A stretch of DNA of 64,000 nucleotides, from assembly GCF_048266365.1 (NCBI RefSeq), contig NZ_JBLWZP010000008.1:62001-126000 (forward strand), in the 5' to 3' direction. This DNA comes from Galbibacter sp048266365 (GTDB taxonomy: Bacteria > Bacteroidota > Bacteroidia > Flavobacteriales > Flavobacteriaceae). The notes beneath the pieces are model-generated. The model saw only the letters and a program-made list of their open reading frames with translations, ran no database searches and was not told the DNA's origin. Positions 42,951 through 52,130 of the stretch are shown piece by piece (within the stretch, counting starts at the first letter, position 1; every line of letters begins with the position of its first letter). A program made the position numbers and the translations under genes.

Positions 42951-44057
42951 CTATTTGGATATTATCTTTCTTGTAATTCGCTGTGATATCGCAGTGATAA
43001 GCTCATATGAAATTGTAGAGGCAGTACTCGCAAACTCAGCAGCAGTGGGGTGTTCCCCAAAAATGATGACTTCATCGCCTTCTTGACATTCCAATCCGCT
43101 AACATCGATCATCAGCATATCCATACAGACATTACCCACAATAGGGCATTTCGTTCCTTTTAGGGTAAGAAACCCTTTCCCCTTCCCGAATTGCCGTGAT
43201 ATACCATCGGCATGTCCTATTGGAATGGTGGCTGTAGTCATGACTCTGTCAGCGATATGACCTTTGTTGTATCCGACACTTTCCCCGGGTTGTAAATGAT
43301 GTATTTGTGATATAACACTTTTTAGGCTAGCTATTGGTTTTAAAGTGTCATCAAATCGCGGATCATTTCCAAAACCGTACAAGCCGATTCCACTACGGAC
43401 CATATCGAATTCTGCCAGGTCTCTGTAGTTTAATATTCCAGAGGTATTTAACAGGTGAAATAAAGGTTTGTAGGGCAGCCTTGATGTAATTTCATTTTTA
43501 ATTTTCTTAAACGCATCAATTTGTCCAAGACTAAAGCTTTTTTCATTTAAATCTTCAGATGCGCCTAGATGTGAAAATACGGATGCCACTTTAAGCTGCT
43601 CCTGTATGTTCAATTGCTCTAATAACTGCTCAAGATCATCGGCATTAAAGCCTAAACGGTTTAATCCCGTATTAAACTTCAAGTGTATAGGATAGTGCTC
43701 TTGATCTTCTGAGGCCCTTAAAAAGGAACCCAAAACTGAAAAACTATAGATGCTAGGCTGTAGTTGATATTTGATAATATCCTTGAAGTGAACCTGAAGT
43801 GGATGTAGTACCACGATAGGTGATTTTACTCCGTCTTCCCTTAGTTTGATGCCTTCTTTCGTATAAGCAACGGCAAAATAGTCTACACCTAATTTTTCCA
43901 AATACAATGCTAATTCACTGGCATCGCTTCCATAGGCAAATGCTTTGACTACGGCCATGAATTTGGTTTGTGGACTTAGTTTTGAACGTAAATGGTGGTA
44001 ATTGGCTTTAAGTGAAGGCAGGTTAATTTCCAGTGTTGTTTCCTGAATTTTCGTCAT
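42951..44057 (-). CDS. alr: Alanine racemase
   Basis: A pyridoxal-phosphate enzyme that makes D-alanine for peptidoglycan. 368 residues, with PLP-binding Lys38 in VVKAFAYG, the HLKFNTGLNRLGF segment, VGYNKGHIADR with the second catalytic Tyr, and GNVCMDMLMIDVS. The ATG at 44057 lies inside the end of tdk (35-base overlap), giving the expected N-terminus TLEINLPSLKANYHHLR. Co-transcription with tdk is therefore certain; this pair is frequent in flavobacteria. Confidence 0.94.
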   Translation of the reverse strand: MTKIQETTLEINLPSLKANYHHLRSKLSPQTKFMAVVKAFAYGSDASELALYLEKLGVDYFAVAYTKEGIKLREDGVKSPIVVLHPLQVHFKDIIKYQLQPSIYSFSVLGSFLRASEDQEHYPIHLKFNTGLNRLGFNADDLEQLLEQLNIQEQLKVASVFSHLGASEDLNEKSFSLGQIDAFKKIKNEITSRLPYKPLFHLLNTSGILNYRDLAEFDMVRSGIGLYGFGNDPRFDDTLKPIASLKSVISQIHHLQPGESVGYNKGHIADRVMTTATIPIGHADGISRQFGKGKGFLTLKGTKCPIVGNVCMDMLMIDVSGLECQEGDEVIIFGEHPTAAEFASTASTISYELITAISQRITRKIISK

Positions 44058-44703
44058 CCTCTTTATTTTTTTTAATGCGGTCGGTCACCTCTACCACATC
44101 TTTGACTTCCATTTTATTCAATTTTTCTCTGAGCATGGCTTTAAAGTATGCAGCTCTGCTCAATGGTTCGTACTCTTCGGTTTCTCCTAGTAACACCAAA
44201 TTTTCATTGGAAGATTTTCTAAAGCTGTAATTGGCCAAATTCCCAGTTCTGGTGCATACAGCATGTACCTTCGTAACATATTCAGCTGTAGCCATTAGTG
44301 CCGGTATGGGGCCAAAAGGATTTCCTTTAAAATCCATATCCAAGCCAGCGACTACAACTCTAACCCCTTTGTTCGCCAGATCATTACATACTGAAACAAT
44401 TTCCTCATCAAAAAATTGAGCTTCATCAATACCAACCACATCACAGTCATCTGCCAATAGTCTGATATTGGCTGCTGCAGGGACAGGGGTTGATCGAATT
44501 TCATTCGCGTCGTGTGAAATCACCATTTGATCATCGTAACGGTTGTCAACACTAGGTTTAAAGATCTCGACTTTTTGTTTGGCAAACTGTGCACGTTTCA
44601 AACGACGAATCAATTCCTCAGTCTTGCCAGAAAACATGGAGCCGCAGATAACTTCTATCCATCCAAATTGTTCTTTATGATTTACAGTATTCTCTAGAAA
44701 CAT
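44023..44703 (-). CDS. tdk: Thymidine kinase
   Basis: Type II thymidine kinase of the salvage pathway, 226 residues. The P-loop GSMFSGKT is at 21-28, the DEAQFFDEEIV segment holds the catalytic acid, and AGLDMDFKGNPFGP follows. In the lasso region only one Cys is left (VHAVCTRTGNLANYS), where classical enzymes have a CxxC zinc ligand pair, so zinc binding is probably lost. The C-terminal 25 residues are charged and overlap alr. Confidence 0.93.
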   Translation of the reverse strand: MFLENTVNHKEQFGWIEVICGSMFSGKTEELIRRLKRAQFAKQKVEIFKPSVDNRYDDQMVISHDANEIRSTPVPAAANIRLLADDCDVVGIDEAQFFDEEIVSVCNDLANKGVRVVVAGLDMDFKGNPFGPIPALMATAEYVTKVHAVCTRTGNLANYSFRKSSNENLVLLGETEEYEPLSRAAYFKAMLREKLNKMEVKDVVEVTDRIKKNKEDDENSGNNTGN

Positions 44704-45086
44704 GTTGTAATATTCTTGGGGTATTCAAAAGGAAAATTTCGCTTTAGCATACGTCAAACAAACTTACATAATTAATTTTTTTGGACTGCGGATTAAAATA
44801 AATAATATCAACAAATTGCTGTTTTTTCAAATCATTAACCCTCAAGGGGGTAATGCTAAATTCTCGGTCTTTTTTTTAATGATGTCGAGAAGAGGTTTTG
44901 AGATGAATTCCTTATCTGTATGGTGCATCTTGTAAGCCAGTGTTTTAGCTGTAATTTTAGAATTTGTCTAAAGTTTTTTAAGAGAATTTAAACGGACTAT
45001 TATTAAAAAAATGGCTATCTTTTAACCGTCCTAATCATTGTGGTTTAAGGCAAAGTAATTTGATCGTGGAATCGTTTAAAATAGAA
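44704..45086. other. Divergent spacer between tdk and the rsmI-linked hypothetical gene
   Basis: About 350 bases, AT-rich, without a supported gene. It contains ATTAACCC-TCAAG-GGGGTAAT (44834-44854), an imperfect hairpin not followed directly by T residues, and a near -7 box TATCTTTT at 45016-45023 that may serve the gene at 45087. Nothing else was recognised. Confidence 0.5.
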
Positions 45087-45788
45087 ATGATGAAAAAGCA
45101 ATTGGAAGAAGAATTGAAGTTGTTAGCGCAGAGGGTGTTGAACAAACAAGGTGCGGGGGATGTTCTTGTTTTACATGCCCAGGCACAAAAACTTTATGAA
45201 AAACTAACACTTTTAAAGTATGTTGAAACTTATTTTGGAGAGTTACAGACTAGTGAGAATAAACACGAAATTGCGGATCGGTTTGAAATCATGGCCAATG
45301 AGGTGCTAAGGGGAAATACTGATGTTCCGGAATCGAATCCCAACGCTGATGAAGAGGATATTATGACACCAGTCATGGAAACTATCAAGGATTTGGTGGA
45401 TGAAATGCCAGAAGAAGAAACCTTGGAAGACTTATTGGCGGGTATACTTCCTCAGCCAACATTTGTCAAGAGAGATTCGGAATCTGTGACACCAAAGTCT
45501 TCGGAAGTGGATACCATTATCGCTAATAATGTCTCAACTCCTAGAGAATTCTCGGCTCAGGGCGGATTCAAAATTGGTCTAAACGACAAAATAGCCTTTA
45601 TAAAGCACCTCTTTAATGACAGCAGTGAGGATTATGTAAGAGTGGTGTCTCAAATCAATACCATCGATTCTTTTGAAAACGCCCAGCAGTTTATCGACTC
45701 TATGGTAAAACCGGATTACAATCATTGGGAAGGTAAAGAAGCTTATGAGACACGCTTTATGACCATAATAGAACAGAAGTTCTCATAA
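45087..45788 (+). CDS. Hypothetical helical protein upstream of rsmI
   Basis: A soluble protein of 233 residues without recognised motifs. The first 60 residues look like helical coil (MMKKQLEEELKLLAQRVLN... LHAQAQKLYEKLTLLKYVETYF); an acidic low-complexity stretch follows (about 80-130, NADEEDIMTPVMETI... EMPEEETLEDLL), and the last 80 residues form a globular-looking part (IGLNDKIAFIKHLFNDSSEDYVRVVSQIN). I know similar proteins only as uncharacterised flavobacterial ones. The ATG at 45087 was chosen; in-frame TTG 45060 and GTG 45066 are alternatives. rsmI follows after 72 bases. Confidence 0.75.
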   Translation: MMKKQLEEELKLLAQRVLNKQGAGDVLVLHAQAQKLYEKLTLLKYVETYFGELQTSENKHEIADRFEIMANEVLRGNTDVPESNPNADEEDIMTPVMETIKDLVDEMPEEETLEDLLAGILPQPTFVKRDSESVTPKSSEVDTIIANNVSTPREFSAQGGFKIGLNDKIAFIKHLFNDSSEDYVRVVSQINTIDSFENAQQFIDSMVKPDYNHWEGKEAYETRFMTIIEQKFS

Positions 45789-45860
45789 TTTATCGATACC
45801 AAAAATTTTAAGAGAAAAGTCCTCAAAATTATTGAATTTTGTAGTCTTTAAAAGTGCGAT

Positions 45861-46532
45861 ATGGCAAAACTTTACATTGTTCCAACCCCTATTGGAAATT
45901 TAGAAGACATTACACTAAGGGCAATTCGAATACTCAAGGAGGTTGATTTAATTCTTGCAGAGGATACACGTACCAGTGGAAAATTATTGAAACATCTTGA
46001 AGTTCAAACGCCCATGCAAAGCCATCATATGCACAATGAACACAAAACGGTTCCCAATTTGGTAAACCGTATTTTAGGGGGACTTACTGTGGCTTTAATA
46101 AGTGATGCAGGAACACCCGCAATATCTGATCCTGGTTTTTTGCTCAGCAGGGCATGTGTGGAAAATAATATTGATGTTGAATGTTTACCAGGAGCCACGG
46201 CATTTGTTCCAGCACTTGTAAACAGTGGATTGCCAAACGATCGATTTATTTTTGAAGGCTTCTTGCCGGTTAAAAAGGGTCGTCAAACGCGCCTAAAGTT
46301 TTTGGAAGAGGAAACTCGCACTATGATATTTTACGAGTCTCCTCATAAGATTTTAAAAACCTTGGGTGATTTTTTAACCTATTTTGGGGCAGATCGACAA
46401 CTTTCGGTATCAAGAGAGCTTACCAAACTTCACGAACAAACCATTAGAGGGACAGTAACTCAGCTACTAGAGCATTTTGGGCAAGTGGCTCCACGAGGAG
46501 AGTTTGTGATTGTGGTAGCAGGAAAATCTTAA
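45861..46532 (+). CDS. rsmI: 16S rRNA 2'-O-ribose C1402 methyltransferase
   Basis: RsmI methylates the ribose of C1402 in the decoding centre of 16S rRNA. 223 residues with the SAM-binding tetrapyrrole-methylase-like fold: KLYIVPTPIGNLEDITLRAI, ILAEDTRTSGKLLKHL, ALISDAGTPAISDPGFLL and IFYESPHKILKTL. The ATG at 45861 gives the standard N-terminus. A uracil-DNA-glycosylase-like gene starts 15 bases after it. Confidence 0.95.
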   Translation: MAKLYIVPTPIGNLEDITLRAIRILKEVDLILAEDTRTSGKLLKHLEVQTPMQSHHMHNEHKTVPNLVNRILGGLTVALISDAGTPAISDPGFLLSRACVENNIDVECLPGATAFVPALVNSGLPNDRFIFEGFLPVKKGRQTRLKFLEEETRTMIFYESPHKILKTLGDFLTYFGADRQLSVSRELTKLHEQTIRGTVTQLLEHFGQVAPRGEFVIVVAGKS

Positions 46533-46547
46533 AAATGTACAATTGTC

Positions 46548-47120
46548 GTGAGCACGCTTCTGGAAGAGATTAAGCAATGTGAAATTTGTGCGGCCCATTT
46601 ACCGCTTGAGCCTAATCCTATTCTTCGATTTACTGAAAAATCTAAAATAATGATTATCGGCCAAGCGCCTGGAACTATAGCCCATCAGCGTGGTTTGGAC
46701 TTTGATGATGCCAGTGGAAATAAGCTTCGATCTTGGTTAGGCGTAGATAGAGAAACATTCTACAACACTGATAATTTTGCAGTGATTCCTATGGGATTTT
46801 GCTACCCGGGAAAAGGGAAAACTGGAGACCTACCTCCAAGACCGGAGTGCCGACCGAAATGGCATCCGAGCATTTTAGAGGTCATGAAAGAAGTTCAATT
46901 AACCATCCTCATAGGGGCTTATGCGCAAAAGGCTTATCTGGGGGATAAAATTGAAAAAAACCTGACAGAAACCGTTCGAAACTATCATAAGTACCTTCCG
47001 TTGCAGTTCCCTATTCCCCACCCATCACCAACAAATCGGTTTTGGATGGCTAAGAACAAGTGGTTCGTCACGGACGTCCTTCCAGAACTAGACCAAAGAG
47101 TAAGGAGGATTTTAAGTTGA
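46548..47120 (+). CDS. Uracil-DNA glycosylase family protein
   Basis: 190 residues of the UDG superfamily. Motif 1 is IIGQAPGTIAHQRGLDFDDASGNKLRSWLG, a GLDFDDxSG-type substrate loop; the closing motif is HPSPTNRFWMAKNKWF (HPSP, the DNA-intercalating loop). N-terminal Cys residues (CEICAAHLP) could be part of a small metal site or be free. Such proteins are annotated as UDG-like base-excision enzymes; which base is removed here is unknown. It starts at GTG 15 bases after rsmI. Confidence 0.87.
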   Translation: MSTLLEEIKQCEICAAHLPLEPNPILRFTEKSKIMIIGQAPGTIAHQRGLDFDDASGNKLRSWLGVDRETFYNTDNFAVIPMGFCYPGKGKTGDLPPRPECRPKWHPSILEVMKEVQLTILIGAYAQKAYLGDKIEKNLTETVRNYHKYLPLQFPIPHPSPTNRFWMAKNKWFVTDVLPELDQRVRRILS

Positions 47121-47237
47121 ATTCGACGGAGTTTTCCTTTAATATTCCTTATTTTTGATGCTTTAAATCACTTTAAAAAATATGATTTTTCTAGTGATTT
47201 AGTCTAGTTTACTATCCAACTATATAAAGCACTTTTT

Positions 47238-47663
47238 ATGGCAAATACAACGACAGTCGTAACGACTTGGAAAAAGAACATGCAGTTTCATTCAACCAAC
47301 CCTGCAGGAGAATTGAATATTGATGCAAGCCCTGAGGATGGCGGTGATGGCGAAGGTCTACGCCCGAAGGCACTGATGCTGTCGGCACTTGCAGGATGTT
47401 CAGGTCTGGACGTAGCATCACTGATGAGAAAAATGAAACTCGAGGTCGATGATTTTAGAATTGACATTGTTGCAGAGCTTACGGATGAACATCCAAAATA
47501 TTATCACAAAGTTAGGGTTGAATACCATTTCTATGGGTCCAATTTGGATCAGAATAAACTGGATAAAGCAGTCGATCTATCTGTAGAAAAATACTGTGGC
47601 GTGATGGAGATGTTTAGAAGATTTGCAGAGATGGATATTCAGACCATTTATCATAATTCATAA
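47238..47663 (+). CDS. OsmC/Ohr family peroxidase-like protein
   Basis: 141 residues of the OsmC fold. The two redox Cys positions are present: Cys in LAGCSGLDVASLMRKM and in VEKYCGVMEMFRR. Members reduce organic hydroperoxides with thiols; the YhfA-like subgroup is less well known. The gene stands before recJ, whose frame opens directly after its stop. Confidence 0.88.
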   Translation: MANTTTVVTTWKKNMQFHSTNPAGELNIDASPEDGGDGEGLRPKALMLSALAGCSGLDVASLMRKMKLEVDDFRIDIVAELTDEHPKYYHKVRVEYHFYGSNLDQNKLDKAVDLSVEKYCGVMEMFRRFAEMDIQTIYHNS

Positions 47664-47693
47664 TTCATATACCAAATTCAAATCGAAAACAAG

Positions 47694-49436
47694 ATTAACA
47701 ATTCTAAATTCCGATGGAACCTTCTAGCCGCACCTGCAAATGACGATGTTGAGCGATTGACTAGCGCTTTGGGTGTTGAAGAAGGTATTGCCAGGCTACT
47801 GCTACAAAGAGGAATTCTGGATTTTGATCAATCTAAGGCTTTCTTTCGACCATCCCTCGATGATCTCCATGATCCTTTTTTGATGAAGGATATGCAAAAG
47901 GCTGTGGAGCGCATTCTAACGGCAATTGAAAAAAAGGAACGTATTTTAGTCTATGGTGATTATGATGTTGATGGTACGACATCGGTAGCATTAGTTTCTA
48001 GCTTTTTGACTGAAACCTATTCTGATGTGGACACCTATATTCCAGATCGATATAAGGAAGGCTATGGCGTATCATTTGCCGGAATTGATTATGCCCAGGA
48101 GCATAATATCAGCCTTATAATTGCGTTGGATTGTGGAATTAAGGCCATAGACAAGGTTGCCTATGCCAAAGCAAAAGGTATAGACTTTGTTATTTGTGAT
48201 CACCACAGACCAGGAGCTGAGGTTCCAGATGCGGTTGCCGTATTAGATCCTAAACAAGAGGATTGTGCCTATCCGTATAAAGAATTATGTGGATGTGGAG
48301 TTGGTTTTAAACTAATTCAAGCTTTAGCAGCGCTAAGAGGAAAAACAATAACAGACCTAACTCCTTATTTAGACCTTGTTGCCACTGCAATAGGTGCTGA
48401 TATTGTTCCCATAACAGGGGAGAATAGAGTATTGGCCTATTATGGAATGATTCAAATCAATGATCGCCCTAGAGCAGGATTTAAAGCGCTAACACCAAAT
48501 TTGAAAAAGGCCGACTTAAGCATGACGGATGTCATATTTAGGATTGCCCCTCGAATCAATGCGGCGGGAAGAATGGAGCATGGGAAATATGCCGTTGGTA
48601 TATTGGTTGAAAAACGGCTAGACAAAGCCAAGGAAATGGCTGAAGGAATTGAAAACTATAACAGTGACCGTAAAAAATTGGATCAGGAAATTACTGCGGC
48701 GGCATTGGAGCAAATAATTAAAAACAATGAAGAGGCTCATGTTACCACAGTGGTGTATGATTCTACTTGGCATAAAGGAGTAATTGGTATTGTTGCCTCT
48801 AGACTAACAGAGGTCTACTACCGTCCTACACTAGTGTTTACAAAAAGCGGTGATAAGCTGGCAGCCTCTGCTAGAAGCGTTAAGGGATTTGATATTTACA
48901 ATGCCTTGGAGGCTTGCACAGATTGTTTGGAACAATTCGGCGGTCATATGTATGCTGCCGGACTTACCATGTCGGAAGAACAATACCTTCCTTTTAAGGA
49001 GAAATTTGAAAAGGTAGTCCAGGAGACTATCGACCAGCGCCTGTTAACCCCGGAAATTAAGGCGGATTTAAAAATTGATTTTCACGAAATTAACGATAGG
49101 TTTTATCGTGTTCTGAAGCAGTTCGCTCCCTTTGGGCCCGGGAATACAATACCAGTATTTTTATCACAGAATCTAAAAGATACCGGTAGTAGTAAAGTTG
49201 TTGGAAAGGACAACTCACATTTGAAAGTCAGTCTCTGTCAATCGGACGGCGTGATTCTTGAAGGTATAGGATTTAGTATGGGTGATAAATTATCCCTGTT
49301 AAAAAGCGACCAAGCCGTGGATATCTTGTATACCTTAGATGAGAATCATTTCAATGGTAAAACCATGCTACAGCTCATCATAAAAGACATCAAACCCGCA
49401 AACCTTAACGAATTGGCGAGTGGGAGCGATCTGTAA
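47694..49436 (+). CDS. recJ: Single-stranded-DNA exonuclease RecJ, probable ATT start
   Basis: RecJ degrades single-stranded DNA 5' to 3' in recombination and mismatch repair. DHH-family motifs are complete: DYDVDG (89-94), ALDCGI, ICDHHRPG, and GGHMYAAG of the DHHA1 domain, with a C-terminal OB-like domain. The frame is open from 47664, but no ATG, GTG or TTG lies before the TTG at 47757. Starting there would remove KFRWNLLAAPANDDVERL, which aligns with the conserved N-terminus (RWEIQRPNQDKVKSL in B. subtilis). The best candidate is ATT at 47694 (580 residues); ATA 47667, ATT 47676 and ATC 47682 are alternatives. A sequencing error is less likely because no ATG occurs in any frame between the osmC stop and 47714. 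Confidence 0.85.
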   Translation: MNNSKFRWNLLAAPANDDVERLTSALGVEEGIARLLLQRGILDFDQSKAFFRPSLDDLHDPFLMKDMQKAVERILTAIEKKERILVYGDYDVDGTTSVALVSSFLTETYSDVDTYIPDRYKEGYGVSFAGIDYAQEHNISLIIALDCGIKAIDKVAYAKAKGIDFVICDHHRPGAEVPDAVAVLDPKQEDCAYPYKELCGCGVGFKLIQALAALRGKTITDLTPYLDLVATAIGADIVPITGENRVLAYYGMIQINDRPRAGFKALTPNLKKADLSMTDVIFRIAPRINAAGRMEHGKYAVGILVEKRLDKAKEMAEGIENYNSDRKKLDQEITAAALEQIIKNNEEAHVTTVVYDSTWHKGVIGIVASRLTEVYYRPTLVFTKSGDKLAASARSVKGFDIYNALEACTDCLEQFGGHMYAAGLTMSEEQYLPFKEKFEKVVQETIDQRLLTPEIKADLKIDFHEINDRFYRVLKQFAPFGPGNTIPVFLSQNLKDTGSSKVVGKDNSHLKVSLCQSDGVILEGIGFSMGDKLSLLKSDQAVDILYTLDENHFNGKTMLQLIIKDIKPANLNELASGSDL

Positions 49437-49512
49437 AGCTGTTAGGAAAGTGAGCTAATTTCGACTACACTATCGCAATATCAATGTTGTTTAATTTAAT
49501 ATGTAAAAGGAT

Positions 49513-49980
49513 ATGCTTAATTGGAAAGACGTTATAAATTTTGCTCAAAATGGAAGCCCAGCTCCTAATAAGCGAGTAGAGAAAACTCCTCAGCAATGGC
49601 GAGAAATACTCAGCGAAGATCAGTTTCGCATTACAAGACAAAAGGGGACAGAAATGGCTCATACAGGAGCTCATTGCACAACACATGAGCCCGGTAAATA
49701 CCACTGCGTGTGTTGTGGCGAAGCTCTTTTTGATTCTGGGATTAAATTTGAATCAGGAACCGGTTGGCCAAGTTTCACCCAACCAGTTGCCGAAAATGCC
49801 ATTAAGTATGAGAAGGACATATCCTATGGCATGGTGCGTGTTGAGGTCATGTGTAATGCGTGTGATGCGCATTTAGGGCATGTGTTTCCAGACGGACCGG
49901 AACCTTCAGGATTGCGCTATTGTGTTAATTCTGCCTCAATCGAATTAGAAAAGCAAGAGGAGTATGAGTCAAAACAATAA
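49513..49980 (+). CDS. msrB: Methionine-R-sulfoxide reductase
   Basis: MsrB repairs the R form of methionine sulfoxide. 155 residues with the zinc pairs in YHCVCCGE and EVMCNACDAHLGHVF, substrate-binding ESGTGWPSF and the catalytic Cys in LRYCVNSASI. No signal peptide, so it acts in the cytosol. msrA overlaps its end by 17 bases, and selO follows, forming an oxidative-repair run. Confidence 0.96.
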   Translation: MLNWKDVINFAQNGSPAPNKRVEKTPQQWREILSEDQFRITRQKGTEMAHTGAHCTTHEPGKYHCVCCGEALFDSGIKFESGTGWPSFTQPVAENAIKYEKDISYGMVRVEVMCNACDAHLGHVFPDGPEPSGLRYCVNSASIELEKQEEYESKQ

Positions 49981-50518
49981 ACAGACAGTAGCCACCCTTG
50001 GAGGTGGATGTTTTTGGTGCGTGGAGGCAGTATTACAACGTCTAAAGGGTGTAAATACCATAGTCTCAGGCTATACTGGAGGTAATGCTCCAGGTCGTCC
50101 CACCTATAGGGAGGTATGCTCTGGACTCACAGGTCACGCAGAGGTGGTACAAGTAAGTTTTGATCCACAAGAGATAAGCTTTAAGGATTTACTGACCATT
50201 TTTATGACCAGTCATGATCCTACAAGCCTCAATAGACAAGGTGGAGATATCGGAACCCAATACCGTTCTGTTATTTATTATCATGATACCGAACAACAAG
50301 AGGTGGCTCAGGAAGTTGTTAGGGAATTAGCCTCCTATTACGCTGATCCTATAGTAACAGAAATCAGTCCTTTGGAAACTTTTTACCCTGCGGAGGACTA
50401 TCACCAAGATTATTATAATAACAATCAATCTCATGGGTATTGTTCGATGGTGATCACACCAAAAATAGTAAAGCTCAAACAGCGATTTGCCGACCGATTA
50501 AAACCCTTGGAGTATTAA
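49964..50518 (+). CDS. msrA: Methionine-S-sulfoxide reductase
   Basis: MsrA repairs the S form of methionine sulfoxide. 184 residues with the catalytic Cys16 in GGGCFWCVEAVL, the GYTGG segment, TGHAEVVQVSFDP and the YHQDYYNNN stretch. Its start overlaps msrB, so the two are translated together. No signal peptide. Confidence 0.96.
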   Translation: MSQNNKQTVATLGGGCFWCVEAVLQRLKGVNTIVSGYTGGNAPGRPTYREVCSGLTGHAEVVQVSFDPQEISFKDLLTIFMTSHDPTSLNRQGGDIGTQYRSVIYYHDTEQQEVAQEVVRELASYYADPIVTEISPLETFYPAEDYHQDYYNNNQSHGYCSMVITPKIVKLKQRFADRLKPLEY

Positions 50519-50546
50519 TAACAAGGGGACAAACAAAGCTATATCG

Positions 50547-52115
50547 ATGAAATTAAATTTAAATATTGACAATAGTTTTACGCGAGAACTCGCTGCAGAT
50601 CCTATTGTCGAAAATTACATTCGTCAGGTTCAAAACGCCAGTTATTCCTTTGTAGATCCACAAAAGAGCAGTCAACCAGAACTCATCCATGTTTCAAAGG
50701 ATGTAAGTACTCAAATTGGTTTAACTGAAAAGGATCTACAAAGCACCCAATTTTTAAATTTGGTCACAGGAAATGATTCCTTATCCGATAGTAAACCTTA
50801 TGCCATGAATTATGGTGGGCATCAGTTTGGACATTGGGCAGGGCAATTGGGAGATGGAAGGGCGATCAACATCGCGGAAGGAGTTCACAAGGACAAACGC
50901 TTTGTTTTACAAATAAAAGGTGCAGGTAAAACCCCATATTCTAGAAGGGGTGATGGGAGAGCTGTACTTCGTTCATCGATTCGAGAATATTTATGTAGTG
51001 AGGCGATGTATCATCTCGGGATTCCTACCTCTAGAGCACTGTCGCTTGCATTAACAGGAGATAAGGTTCTTAGAGACATCCTTTATGATGGTAATCCTGC
51101 CTATGAGCCGGGAGCCATTGTAGCAAGGGTCGCACCGAGTTTTATACGATTCGGGAATTTCGAGCTCTTCTCGCAAAGAGGTGATATGGAGAGCCTTAAA
51201 TCATTGACAGACTATACTATAAATCATTTTTACCCCCATTTAGGTGCACCCTCTAAGGCGACTTATATCGCTTTTTTTAAAGAGGTGATGGATCGCACAT
51301 TGGATACAATAATTCATTGGCAACGGGTGGGATTTGTCCACGGTGTGCTAAACACGGATAATATGTCTATCCTAGGACTTACTATTGATTACGGTCCTTA
51401 TGGATGGTTGGAAGCTTACGATCATAGTTGGACTCCTAACACCACCGATTTGCCGCAAAAACGTTATCGATTCGCAAACCAGCACAATGTTGGATTGTGG
51501 AATTTATACCAATTGGCCAATGCGCTTTATCCTTTAATCGAAGAGCTAGAGCCTCTAGAAGAAATCCTAGAAAGCTATGGACCTGAATTTACTAAGAAGT
51601 ACCTCCAGATGCTAAAAGGAAAGCTAGGACTTGAAAAAGACCAACCCGACGATATCGAGCTCTTAGATGAACTGGATCAGGCTTTAACACTCACAGAAAT
51701 CGACATGACACTGTTTTATAGAAAATTGAGTACCTTTAACAAGAACAAACCTTTGCAAGGTCTAGATACGATTAGGGATGCATTTTACGTTAATGGTGAT
51801 CTTGATCAAGGCATAGTGGAAAAGTGGGATGCCTGGTTTGTAAAGTACAGTCAGCGTTTGGAAGTGGAAACCGCCTCCGATGAAGTGAGAAAACAAAAAA
51901 TGAATAACACAAACCCCAAATATGTGTTGAGAAACTATATGGCCCAGCTTGCAATAGATGCGGCTGAGCAAGGAGATTATAGTTTAATAGACCAATTATA
52001 CATCATGTTAAAAAACCCATATGCAGAACAACCGCAGTTTGAAAAGTGGTTTGCAAAACAACCACAATGGGCAGCACATAAAGTGGGCTGTTCAATGCTA
52101 TCCTGCAGTTCGTAA
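50547..52115 (+). CDS. selO: Protein adenylyltransferase SelO (YdiU family)
   Basis: SelO is a pseudokinase-fold enzyme that transfers AMP to Ser, Thr or Tyr residues of target proteins and is linked to oxidative stress. 522 residues with NYGGHQFGHWAGQLGDGRA, the nucleotide-binding KGAGKTPYSRRGDGRAVLRSSIREYL, and the metal-binding GVLNTDNMSILGLTIDYGPYGW. The C-terminus SMLSCSS puts a Cys third from the end, where eukaryotic SelO has selenocysteine; in studied bacterial SelO this Cys takes part in redox control. It lies 28 bases after msrA, and a DM13 protein gene follows after 15 bases. Confidence 0.95.
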   Translation: MKLNLNIDNSFTRELAADPIVENYIRQVQNASYSFVDPQKSSQPELIHVSKDVSTQIGLTEKDLQSTQFLNLVTGNDSLSDSKPYAMNYGGHQFGHWAGQLGDGRAINIAEGVHKDKRFVLQIKGAGKTPYSRRGDGRAVLRSSIREYLCSEAMYHLGIPTSRALSLALTGDKVLRDILYDGNPAYEPGAIVARVAPSFIRFGNFELFSQRGDMESLKSLTDYTINHFYPHLGAPSKATYIAFFKEVMDRTLDTIIHWQRVGFVHGVLNTDNMSILGLTIDYGPYGWLEAYDHSWTPNTTDLPQKRYRFANQHNVGLWNLYQLANALYPLIEELEPLEEILESYGPEFTKKYLQMLKGKLGLEKDQPDDIELLDELDQALTLTEIDMTLFYRKLSTFNKNKPLQGLDTIRDAFYVNGDLDQGIVEKWDAWFVKYSQRLEVETASDEVRKQKMNNTNPKYVLRNYMAQLAIDAAEQGDYSLIDQLYIMLKNPYAEQPQFEKWFAKQPQWAAHKVGCSMLSCSS

Positions 52116-52130
52116 CCAAAAACCAAACTT

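Noticed and set aside
44834..44854. Hairpin ATTAACCC-TCAAG-GGGGTAAT as a terminator
   Set aside because: No T run follows closely and it is not behind the end of a gene; both neighbouring genes point away from it.
47757..47759. TTG as the start of recJ
   Set aside because: It would discard a conserved N-terminal segment that is coded in frame just before it.
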